A stretch of 64,000 nt of DNA from Actinomycetota bacterium (GTDB lineage: Bacteria; Actinomycetota; Acidimicrobiia; Acidimicrobiales; Acidimicrobilacustridaceae). The notes under the pieces are model-generated. The model was given only the letters and a program-made list of their open reading frames with translations. It was not told where the DNA came from and made no database searches. A program made the position numbers and the translations under genes. Below are positions 55,762 through 64,000 of the stretch, piece by piece. The DNA is taken from positions 97,906 through 161,905 of the forward strand of contig JACPNV010000001.1 in the NCBI GenBank assembly GCA_016185305.1. The letters run 5' to 3'. Position 1 is the stretch's first letter, and each line of letters begins with the position of its first letter.

Positions 55762-56938
55762 GTGTTCGGTATCGCGAAGCCCTGCCGCCATGTCCTCGGG
55801 CCGGAGTTGCAGAAGGAATGGATGGGCCACCTGTGCGGCCTCTGCCTCGCGTTGCGTGACGGCCATGGGCACGCGTCCCGCGTCACCACGAACGTCGACG
55901 CGGCCGTCCTCTCGATCCTCGTCGACGCCCAGCGCGATGGGGCGCTCGAACGTAGCCGAGCCGCTCCATGCCCGCTGCGAGGCATGCGGACCGCGAACGT
56001 GATCGCCGCCGCCGAGCCTGCCGCGCAACACGCGGTCGCGGTGTCCCTGACCATGGCGGCGACCAGCTCGATGACCACGCGCTCGACGGCGACGGGTTAC
56101 CGGGCAAGGTGCCGTCGTTGTCCCGCGGCGTGAGCCGAAGGTGGAGCGCGGCGGGCGAGCGCGCCGGTCGCCGAGCGAACTTCCAGACGAGCACGCTCCG
56201 GTCAGCGGCCGCCGACTCGACGGCACGCGAGCAACCGCCGCCGCGGCAGTGGCACACACGGCGGTGCTGGCCGGCCAACCCGACAACCACGAGCCCCTCC
56301 TCCGACTCGGGCGGGCGTTCGGCCGCATCGCCTACGTCCTCGATGCTGTCGATGACGAAGTGGATGACGTCGCCGCCGGACGGTTCAACCCGCTCGTCGC
56401 CACCTGCGTCGAGCCCGCTGATCGTCGCGCCGTTGCGCGAGCGATCTTCCTCGATGCCCACCGGGAACTGGCGAACGCATTCGACGACCTGTCACTCGTG
56501 CGTCCGGTGTTGGCGCGAGCCGTGCTGGTCGACCAGCTGTGGCGCGCGGGCGACGCTCGCTTCCACCTCCACCACACTCGCACCTGTTCAGTTCACGACC
56601 ACCGGCACGGCCACCGCCATGAACCGCGCGAGGGCGGCCGTCGCCGGCGGGTGCGGCTGTACCGACCACATGTCGACCTTCGTGGGACCACGGGCGCGTT
56701 GAGGCTCCTGGGCCGGTTCGCGGTCCTCGCCGGCCTGGCGACGGCCGCCGCGTCGACGACGTCGCTCGGCATGACCGGCTTCGACTCGGACGCAGGCGGG
56801 GCGTTTTCCCAGGGTCCGATGGGGGCACCGATCCCGGACCCGAACCAGAAGCAGCACTGGTGGCAGAACTGCGACTGCTGTGACTGCTGCTGCTGCTGCG
56901 ACTGCTGCGACTGCTGCGACTGCTGTGATTGCGGCTGA
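55762..56938 (+). pseudogene. DUF5685-like protein split over three frames, with Cys-rich C-terminus
   Basis: VFGIAKPCRHVLGPELQKEWMGHLCGLCLALRDGHGHASRVTTN (frame 1) -> DQLDDHALDGDGLPGKVPSLSRG (frame 3) -> LLRLGRAFGRIAYVLDAVDDEVDDVAAGRFNP...CDCCDCCCCCDCCDCCDCCDCG (frame 2). Confidence 0.75.
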
Positions 56939-57086
56939 GCGGCGTTGCGCCCAGAGGCCCCCGAACGCGCTCGTCAAAATCGTTCAAGGTGCTCCCTCGA
57001 TCCGTCGATTGGTTGATCGGGCGGCATAGGCCATTTGGCCCAGGTAGCGTCTCATCCAATCTGGTCGGAACGTTCGGGGGACTGCG

Positions 57087-58721
57087 GTGCGAGGAGCACG
57101 ATGGTGGAAGCCGGCGGTCACGCTGGCCGTTGCTGGCTCGGTCGTCGCCATGAACGCCTGCACGGTGCCTCCACCGCCGCCGCCCCCGATCACGCCGGGT
57201 GACCCGGGTGCCTCCGACGTCTCCTTCACGATCACCTCGAACCAGGGCGTGCACCCGATCTCGCCGTTCATCTACGGCGCCAACAGCACCCGCAACATCG
57301 CCGCCAACAAGCAGACGCTGGTTCGCCAGGGCGGCAACCGGTGGACCGCCTACAACTGGGAGAACAACGCGTCGAACGCCGGCAGCGACTGGTGCTTCCA
57401 GAACGATGGCTACCTCTCCTCATCGAACACGCCTGGTGCCGCGGTCAAGCCGACCATCGATCTCGCGACGGCCAATGGTGCGGCGAACCTCGTGACGATC
57501 CCGATCGTCGACTACGTGGCGGCCGACAAGAACAGCCCGAACGGGTGCGACGACGTCCGCAACTCCGGGGCCAACTACCTGTCGACGCGCTTCGAGCAGA
57601 ACCGCGCGGCCAAGCCGGGTGGCTCGTTCACGACCAACCCGCCGCCCGCGGATGACTACGTCTACCAGGACGAGTACGTGAACTGGCTGAAGGTCAACGC
57701 GCCCAACGCCAACATCATGTTCAGCCTCGACAACGAGCCCGACCTGTGGTCCGCGACGCACGCCGAGGTCCATCCGAGCAACGCCAGCTATGCCGAGCTC
57801 GCCAACCGCAACATCCAGTTCGCGACAGCGATCAAGAACGTCATGCCGGGCGCACCCGTGGTCGGCCCGGTGAACTACGGCTTCTACGGCTTCGAGACCT
57901 TGCAGGGTGCTCCCGACGCTGGCGCGAACGGCAACTTCCTCGACTGGTGGCTCGACCAGATGAAGGCGGCCGACACCGCCGCGGGCCGGCGGCTGGTCGA
58001 CGTCATGGACCTGCACTGGTATCCCGAGGCCACCGGTGGGGGCCAGCGCATCACGGTCGCCGACGGCGGCGCAAGCGTCGCCGCCGCCCGCGTGCAGGCG
58101 CCCCGGTCGTTGTGGGACCCGACGTTCGTCGAGAACTCGTGGATCTCCAACCCCGACCAGTACAACTACGGGGCGATCAAGCTCATCCCCCGCATGAAAG
58201 ACCGGATCGCCGCCCGCGACCCCGGGATCGGCCTCGGCTTCTCCGAATGGAACTACGGGGGCGGCGATGTCATCAGCGGCGCCATCGCGACCGCCGACGT
58301 GCTCGGCATCTTCGGCCGCGAGAACGTCTCATTGGCCAACATGTGGGAGCTCAACGGCAACGAGAGCTACACCTACGCCGCCTTCCGCGCGTTCCGCAAC
58401 TATGACGGCTCTGGCTCGTCGTTCGGCAACGTGTCGGTCAGCGCGGTCGCGTCGGACAACGCCACCGGCTCGGTGTACGCGAGTACCGACTCGACCAATC
58501 CGAACCGGGTGGTGATCATCGCCATCAACAAGGCCACCACCGCCAAGAGGGCGGGCATCCGCCTCGCCCACCCGAACGCGTTCACGGGCGCGAAGGTCTA
58601 CACCCTGACCGCCGGCGGGGGAGCGAACATCGTCGCCCAACCCGACATCAGCACGGTCGCCACCAACGCCTACAACTACACGATGCCGGCATCCTCGGTC
58701 TCGATAATCGTCCCGCAGTGA
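57087..58721 (+). CDS. Secreted lipoprotein glycoside hydrolase family 44-like (endoglucanase/xyloglucanase type)
   Basis: Lipobox MNACTV; RQGGNRWTAYNWENNASNAGSDW; SLDNEPDLW; DVMDLHWYPE; GFSEWNYGGG. Confidence 0.9.
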   Translation: MRGARWWKPAVTLAVAGSVVAMNACTVPPPPPPPITPGDPGASDVSFTITSNQGVHPISPFIYGANSTRNIAANKQTLVRQGGNRWTAYNWENNASNAGSDWCFQNDGYLSSSNTPGAAVKPTIDLATANGAANLVTIPIVDYVAADKNSPNGCDDVRNSGANYLSTRFEQNRAAKPGGSFTTNPPPADDYVYQDEYVNWLKVNAPNANIMFSLDNEPDLWSATHAEVHPSNASYAELANRNIQFATAIKNVMPGAPVVGPVNYGFYGFETLQGAPDAGANGNFLDWWLDQMKAADTAAGRRLVDVMDLHWYPEATGGGQRITVADGGASVAAARVQAPRSLWDPTFVENSWISNPDQYNYGAIKLIPRMKDRIAARDPGIGLGFSEWNYGGGDVISGAIATADVLGIFGRENVSLANMWELNGNESYTYAAFRAFRNYDGSGSSFGNVSVSAVASDNATGSVYASTDSTNPNRVVIIAINKATTAKRAGIRLAHPNAFTGAKVYTLTAGGGANIVAQPDISTVATNAYNYTMPASSVSIIVPQ

Positions 58722-58873
58722 GCGACCCGCGCTCGCATCCGGACAACGCGTAATCGTTCGGCTGTTGGTGCGTCAGGAGGTTCGTGGTCGAGCTCTCCTC
58801 TGACGTCGAAGGCCAGTGGGGCCACCAGAGCTCGAGATGGCGGGGCGCCGGGTGCTATGACGGTACGCCGGCC

Positions 58874-58964
58874 GGCGGCGCGACCGCCAGGGAGCCTGCC
58901 GGTGATGGGGAGCGCTCGGAGCGTCAACGGAGCGTGCGTGGGGGCGCAGCCCCCCAGGCAACTA
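58874..58964 (+). repeat. ~90-bp repeat, copy A
   Basis: ggcggcgcgaccgccagggagcctgccggtgatggggagcgctcggagcgtcaacggagcgtgcgtgggggcgcagccccccaggcaact recurs 144 bp downstream. Confidence 0.95.
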
Positions 58965-59013
58965 GGCGCTTGCGGCCACGGATCGACAATTTGTCGGCTA
59001 TGCGGCAAGCGCC
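58965..59013. repeat. Palindromic spacer element: ggcgcttgc ... gcaagcgcc with inner cgacaatttgtcg
   Basis: 9-bp terminal inverted repeats (58965-58973/59005-59013) enclosing a perfect inner palindrome (58984-58996). Confidence 0.85.
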
Positions 59014-59017
59014 GGTC

Positions 59018-59108
59018 GGCGGCGCGACCGCCAGGGAGCCCGCCGGTGATGGGGAGCGCTCGGAGCGTCAGCGGAGCGTGCGTGGGGGCGCAGCCCCCCA
59101 GGCAACTG
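59018..59108 (+). repeat. ~90-bp repeat, copy B
   Basis: Near-identical to 58874-58964. Confidence 0.95.
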
Positions 59109-59179
59109 GGCGCTTGGCGGGGGGCGCCGTATCATCGGACGTTCCCGGTGCTGCTGTCAGCGGCGAAGCCAGGTATCCC

Positions 59180-60604
59180 TTGACGTCCGACGATCACACG
59201 CAGGCCTATGACCCGTTTGCGCCGCCTCCGCCGCCGGCCGATGATCAGGTCTGGAGCCAACTCGACCGTTTGCCCACCATCGACGACGAGCCGGTGGTCT
59301 ATGACCATCGTGCCGGCGGGTTCGTGCGTGTCGACCAGTCGCAGTCGCCCAAGGCGCCCCGACCCGAGCAGACCCGAGCCGCCGACCCCGCGCATCCGCA
59401 GCGACCCGGAGCTGGCTACGACCCGACGCACGTCGCTCCCCGTGCGCCGCTGATGGCGTCAAAGCCGGCCGACGAGAGCCCCGTCGGGTGGCAGCGATCC
59501 GGAGCGCCCCCGAGTCGAGCCGGCGGGCCCCCCGGCGCCGCCCCGCCGGCGGCACCTCCGCCGCGCGCCTACCGCCCGGCTCCGCCCCCGCCGCCGCCGA
59601 TGGCGCGTCCGGCCGCGCCGAGGCCGGCGCCTGTCAAGGCCAAACCCGTCAAGGCCGGCAGATCCCGCCGCGGCGGCCTCGCCAAGCGCCTCGTGCTGGC
59701 GTTGCTGGCCTTTGCCGTGTTGCTCGGCAGCGGCCTGTTCGTGTTCGGCTGGTGGCAGTTCAACACGATTCCCCGCGTCGATGTGGCCAGCGCCCTCTCG
59801 CCGCAGACCGGCCCCGGTACCAACTACCTCATCGTCGGCACCGACTCGCGCGAGGGCATGACCGCCGCCGATCCGAACGCGGGAGCGTTCCTCGGCCCCG
59901 GCGATCCGACCGGCCCCAGCCGCACCGACTCGATCATGATCCTGCGCGTCGAAGGGTCGAGCTCGTCGCTGCTGTCGATTCCGCGCGACCTGTACGTCAC
60001 CAACCCGAAGTCCAACGAGAAGACGCGCATCAACGCCGTCTACCAGAGTGGCCCGGCCGCGCTCATCAAGGCCGTGCAGAACCTGGGCATCCCGGTGCAC
60101 CAGTACGCGGAGATCAACTTCGTGAGCTTTGCCGGTCTGGTCGATGCCGTCGGTGGCATCGACGTCAACTTCCCGTTCCCGACCCGTGATGTGAACTCGG
60201 GCCTCAAGGTCGACCAGCCGGGCGTGCAGCGTCTCGACGGCGTGCAGGGGCTCGCGTACGTCCGCTCGCGGTACTACGAGGAGTTGAAGAACGGCAAGTG
60301 GGTCGCCGACCCCCAGTCCGACCTGTCGCGCGTGGTGCGCCAGCGGACCTTCCTCGCCGCGCTGCTCCAGAAGATGACCGAGTCGAAGAACCCGTACACG
60401 CTGTTGCGCGTGGCGGGCGCGTTCGGCGGCGGGCTCAAGATCGACAACAAGCTCGGCTACCTCCAAGCGCTCGGCCTTGCCTGGCGCCTCCGCGGCTTCA
60501 ACCCGACCAGCAACACGATTCCCACCCGTCCCGTCACGATCGGCGGCGCCGCGGTGCTGCAGCTGGCGCCCGATTCGGCGCAGGTGCTCGGCCAGTACAA
60601 GTAG
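59180..60604 (+). CDS. LytR-CpsA-Psr (LCP) family protein
   Basis: NYLIVGTDSREGM, SRTDSIMILRV, LLSIPRDLYV, KTRINAVY, GVQGLAYVRSRYY; proposed TTG start, upstream ORF is repeat-derived. Confidence 0.9.
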   Translation: MTSDDHTQAYDPFAPPPPPADDQVWSQLDRLPTIDDEPVVYDHRAGGFVRVDQSQSPKAPRPEQTRAADPAHPQRPGAGYDPTHVAPRAPLMASKPADESPVGWQRSGAPPSRAGGPPGAAPPAAPPPRAYRPAPPPPPPMARPAAPRPAPVKAKPVKAGRSRRGGLAKRLVLALLAFAVLLGSGLFVFGWWQFNTIPRVDVASALSPQTGPGTNYLIVGTDSREGMTAADPNAGAFLGPGDPTGPSRTDSIMILRVEGSSSSLLSIPRDLYVTNPKSNEKTRINAVYQSGPAALIKAVQNLGIPVHQYAEINFVSFAGLVDAVGGIDVNFPFPTRDVNSGLKVDQPGVQRLDGVQGLAYVRSRYYEELKNGKWVADPQSDLSRVVRQRTFLAALLQKMTESKNPYTLLRVAGAFGGGLKIDNKLGYLQALGLAWRLRGFNPTSNTIPTRPVTIGGAAVLQLAPDSAQVLGQYK

Positions 60605-60644
60605 GCGAGTCGGCGCTGCCCTCAACCGTGGCGGATCTGCACCG

Positions 60645-61841
60645 TCACGCGTCGTCTCCACCACGGGAACGGCGAGCGACGATCGAGGGGTCGGCGAGCA
60701 GTGAGGTGAGTGCCCGCTGGGCCGCGCCATGCACGGCCGCAGCGCGCCCCAGCGACGACGTCACGACCGGGATGGGCGCCCACCGGTGGCCCAGGACCTG
60801 GTCGGCCAAACGACGCTCGATGACCGGCGCCAGCCACGGCGCGAGCGGCGCGAACGAGCCGCCGAGCACGATGGCTTGCGGGTCGAACAGGTTCGCGGCA
60901 GCCGCGAGCCCGAGGGAGAGCGCCTCGCCCACGTGCTCGAGGCCGTCCACGGTCCGTGGGTCGCCGCGGCGGGCGCGTTGCTCGATGCGGTCGAGCCCGG
61001 TGCCGCCGGCCCCGCGGCGTACGCCTGCGGCGCGCAGCAGGTTGCTCTCGCCGGCGATCGTCTCGAGGCATCCCCGGTTGCCGCACCGGCAGCGCCGGCC
61101 GCCGGGATCGACGACGAAGTGGCCGAGCTCGCCACCGAAGCCGTGCGAACCGCGGAAAGCCTCGCCGTCGATGACCACGCCGGCACCGACTCCCACGCCG
61201 CCGGAGACGGCGAGGAAGGAATCCACCTCGCGAGCGCGCATCGTCGCGACATGCGCCAGCGCGGCCATGGTGGCTTCGTTGTCGGTGGCGACGGGTCCGG
61301 CCTCGATGCTGCGTCGCCGGAACCGATCCCGCAGCATCTCGGTCAGCGGCAGGTCGGACCAACCGAAGTTGGGTGCCACGAGAACCCTGCCCTCCGGTTG
61401 GGACACGAGGCCGGGCACGGCCAGACCAGTCCCGATGACCCGGCGACCCTCGACGGCGAGCGCTCGCACCGCTCGAGCGGCGAGGGAGGCGAGGCGGGTG
61501 ACGACCATGCCCGGTGTGGCGCGATCGCGGTCGATCTCGACCAGCCGCTCATGGGCGACGCGCCCTTCGAGGTCGACCGTCGCGATGGCCAGGTAGCCCA
61601 CGTTCACCTCGAGGCCGATCGCCGCGGCCCGCTCGCCCGAGACCGAGACGAGCGTTGCCGGCCGGCCCGTTCGGCCCCCGACGGCCCCGTCGACCTCGCG
61701 CACGAGCCCGAGGTCGCTGAGCTCGCCGACGAGCGCGGAGACCGTGGCCTTGGTGAGACCGGTGGCGCGGGCGAGGTCGGCTCTCGATGCTGCGCCGGTC
61801 CCGTGCAGTTGCCGGAGGACGACCGCCAGGTTCTGGCGCAC
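60645..61841 (-). CDS. ROK-family transcriptional regulator (XylR-like)
   Basis: N-terminal wHTH (SRADLARATGLTKATVSALVGELSDLGLV) plus ROK domain; CRCGNRGCLETIAG zinc motif. Confidence 0.93.
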   Translation of the reverse strand: MRQNLAVVLRQLHGTGAASRADLARATGLTKATVSALVGELSDLGLVREVDGAVGGRTGRPATLVSVSGERAAAIGLEVNVGYLAIATVDLEGRVAHERLVEIDRDRATPGMVVTRLASLAARAVRALAVEGRRVIGTGLAVPGLVSQPEGRVLVAPNFGWSDLPLTEMLRDRFRRRSIEAGPVATDNEATMAALAHVATMRAREVDSFLAVSGGVGVGAGVVIDGEAFRGSHGFGGELGHFVVDPGGRRCRCGNRGCLETIAGESNLLRAAGVRRGAGGTGLDRIEQRARRGDPRTVDGLEHVGEALSLGLAAAANLFDPQAIVLGGSFAPLAPWLAPVIERRLADQVLGHRWAPIPVVTSSLGRAAAVHGAAQRALTSLLADPSIVARRSRGGDDA

Positions 61842-61845
61842 GACT

Positions 61846-63021
61846 TCAGCGCGCTCCGAGGAGCAGCTCGGTCACGAGCTGATCGAGGCGTTCGTGGCCG
61901 TAGCCCTGGCCGGCGAGCGCGGCGAGGTCGGTACCCGCCGCGGTGGCTCGGAGCGAGTCGATGGCGTCCGCACCGAGGCCGCCGGGCGAAGTCGTCTCGC
62001 GCAGCCGGTCGGCCTGGGCGGCGGCGAGCGCCTCGTGGATCTCCCGGTCGGCGTGGAAGCGACGCACCTTGTCGCGCAGGATCAGGTACGTGCGCATGCA
62101 GCCGCGGGCGAAGTCCCACACGCCATCGGCGTCCTCGGTGCGGTAGGCGTGCGCGTCGAAGTGGCGCATGCCGTCCCACGACGCGTCTTCGAGCAGCTTC
62201 ACGAGGTAGAAGGCGTCGCGGATGCCTTCGCTGCCGAATCGAAGGTCCTGATCGAACTTGCCGATGCGTTGCGCGTTCAGGTCGACGTGGAACAGCTTGC
62301 CGTGCCAGAGCGTCTGCGCGACGGCCTGGCTGAACGACAACCCGGACATCGTCTCGTGCGCGAACTCGGGGTTGAGACCGACCATCTCGGGCCACTCGAG
62401 CTCGTTGATGAACGCGAGCGCGTGCCCGACCGTCGGCAGGAGCAGGTCGCCGCGGGGCTCGTTGGGCTTTGGCTCGATGGCGAAGCGGAGGTCGTACCCG
62501 CGGTCGCGGACATACGAGCAGCAGAGGTTCACCGCCTCGGCGTAGCGGTCGAGGGCGGAGCGGGTGTCTTTGGCGGCTTCCGCCTCGGCGCCTTCCCGTC
62601 CGCCCCACATCACGAACACACGGGCGCCGAGCTCGCAGCCGAGGTCGATGCCGTCGAGCGTCTTGGCGACGGCGTAGCGGCGGACACCAGGATCGTTGGC
62701 GGTGAACGCGCCTTCCTTGAACACCGGGTGGCTGAAGAGGTTGGTCGTCGCCATCGGGACCTTCAGCCCGGTCCGGTCGAGTGCCTCGCGGAACCGTTTC
62801 ACGATGGCTTCGCGCTCGGTCGGTGAGCTGCCGAACGGCACCAGGTCGTCGTCGTGGAAGTTCACGCCGTACGCGCCGAGGTCGGCGAGCCGACGGACGG
62901 CATCGACCGGGTCGAGCGCCGGCCGCGTCTCGAAGCCGAAAGGATCGCGGCCCCGGTTTCCCACGGTCCACAGGCCGAACGTGAAGCGGTCGTCGGGCGT
63001 GGGGGTGAAGGCGTCGTTCAT
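61846..63021 (-). CDS. xylA: Xylose isomerase
   Basis: [69 protein letters not shown]. Confidence 0.97.
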   Translation of the reverse strand: MNDAFTPTPDDRFTFGLWTVGNRGRDPFGFETRPALDPVDAVRRLADLGAYGVNFHDDDLVPFGSSPTEREAIVKRFREALDRTGLKVPMATTNLFSHPVFKEGAFTANDPGVRRYAVAKTLDGIDLGCELGARVFVMWGGREGAEAEAAKDTRSALDRYAEAVNLCCSYVRDRGYDLRFAIEPKPNEPRGDLLLPTVGHALAFINELEWPEMVGLNPEFAHETMSGLSFSQAVAQTLWHGKLFHVDLNAQRIGKFDQDLRFGSEGIRDAFYLVKLLEDASWDGMRHFDAHAYRTEDADGVWDFARGCMRTYLILRDKVRRFHADREIHEALAAAQADRLRETTSPGGLGADAIDSLRATAAGTDLAALAGQGYGHERLDQLVTELLLGAR

Positions 63022-63042
63022 GATACGGCTCCCGTTCGGCTG

Positions 63043-63067
63043 ACTTCGTTCAGTCTCCAAACGAAGT
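63043..63067. promoter_or_regulatory. Candidate ROK/XylR operator 1 (acttcgtt-cagtctcca-aacgaagt)
   Basis: Perfect 8-bp inverted repeat with 9-nt spacer, just upstream of xylA. Confidence 0.75.
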
Positions 63068-63134
63068 CGAGTGGTTGATCGAGTCCATGCGCTGGACGTG
63101 CCGCTCTCGGTTGAACGGCTGGCCCTTGACCAGA

Positions 63135-63155
63135 TTAGTTCAGTATCTAAACTAA
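63135..63155. promoter_or_regulatory. Candidate ROK/XylR operator 2 (ttagtt-cagtatcta-aactaa)
   Basis: Inverted repeat with the same 9-nt spacer and near-identical centre, 7 bp before the GH3 start. Confidence 0.75.
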
Positions 63156-63161
63156 GTCGGT

Positions 63162-64000
63162 ATGAGCATGATCGAGGCGTTCCGCCGGTCTGACCTGTCG
63201 ATCGACGAGCGGGTGGACGACCTGCTCGTGCGCATGACGTTGGGCGAGAAGGTCGCGCAGCTCACGTCGGTGTGGTTGACGCTCGATCCCGAGTCGGGGG
63301 AGGTCGCCCCGAGCCAGTTCTCGTTCGGGCCGGGCCGGGTCGACGATCCCTGGGAGCAGATGCAGCACGGGATCGGGCAGATCACCCGGCCGCTCGGCAG
63401 CCAACCCATCGACCCGATCGACGGTGCGCGGATGATCAACGGTCTGCAGCGCCGGCTCATCGAGGAGACGAGGCTCGGTGTTCCCGCGATCTGCCACGAG
63501 GAGTGCCTCACCGGCGCGATGTTCCAGGGCGCGTCCTCGTTCGCGTCACCGCTGAACTTCGCGGCGACCTGGGACCCCGAGCTCATCCGGCGGGTGGGCG
63601 ATGTCATACGGCGCCAGATGCGGTCGGTCGGCGCCACCCAGGGGCTGGCACCCGTGGCCGACGTGGCCCGCGACGCGCGTTGGGGCCGGGTGGAGGAGAC
63701 GCTCGGTGAAGATCCGTACCTCGTCGGCCGCTTTGTCACCTCGTACGTGCAAGGCCTGCAGGGCGACGATCTCACCGATGGCGTGATCGCGACGGTCAAG
63801 CACTTCGTCGGCTACTCGTTCAGCGAGGGTGGCCGCAACTTCGCGCCCGCGCATGTCGGGCCGCGCGAGTTGGAAGACGTCTTCCTGCTGCCGTTCGAGA
63901 TGGCGGTGAAGCTCGGTGGCGCGCGCTCGGTCATGAACAGCTACCAGGAGGTCGACGGCGAGGCGCCAGCCGGATCACGGCGGATGCTCACGGAGATCCT
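63162..64000 (+). CDS. Glycoside hydrolase family 3 beta-glucosidase/xylosidase, N-terminal part (runs off window)
   Basis: [72 protein letters not shown]. Confidence 0.93.
   Translation, partial: MSMIEAFRRSDLSIDERVDDLLVRMTLGEKVAQLTSVWLTLDPESGEVAPSQFSFGPGRVDDPWEQMQHGIGQITRPLGSQPIDPIDGARMINGLQRRLIEETRLGVPAICHEECLTGAMFQGASSFASPLNFAATWDPELIRRVGDVIRRQMRSVGATQGLAPVADVARDARWGRVEETLGEDPYLVGRFVTSYVQGLQGDDLTDGVIATVKHFVGYSFSEGGRNFAPAHVGPRELEDVFLLPFEMAVKLGGARSVMNSYQEVDGEAPAGSRRMLTEI

Noticed and set aside
58784-59179. N-terminal extension of the LCP protein
   Set aside because: It is encoded by the two non-coding palindromic repeat units; typical LCP coding begins near 59180.

Overview
This 64-kb, GC-rich window is from an actinobacterium, probably Acidimicrobiia judging by gene order and family content. 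It opens inside the division/cell-wall (dcw) cluster: rsmH-ftsL-ftsI-murE-mraY-murD-ftsW-murG-murC-murB-ftsQ-ftsZ-pgeF-yggS-sepF-yggT-divIVA. These are followed by ileS, a DksA-like protein, lspA, rluD, an Rrf2 regulator and bpa (proteasome activator). The second half is accessory or cell-surface: an MMPL transporter, a secreted M23-like/FG-GAP protein, DUF4333 lipoproteins, a phosphoesterase, a decayed integrative element carrying an AbiE-like toxin-antitoxin pair, a glycosyltransferase operon with two unknown proteins, a GH44, an LCP protein, and a xylose locus (ROK regulator, xylA, GH3). Main points for a second look: (1) a 62-bp x5 tandem array of GAAA-tetraloop hairpins between convergent divIVA and ileS, with a lone relative between another convergent gene pair; (2) murC appears to lack its central catalytic segment, and murF is absent from the cluster; (3) an AbiEi/AbiEii-like operon sits with a frameshifted integrase and a tRNA 3'-end fragment; (4) palindromic dispersed repeat families; (5) paired 9-nt-spaced operators between xylA and the GH3 gene; (6) low-complexity extensions on several division proteins. 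All calls come from reading the sequence and translations; no database search was run.
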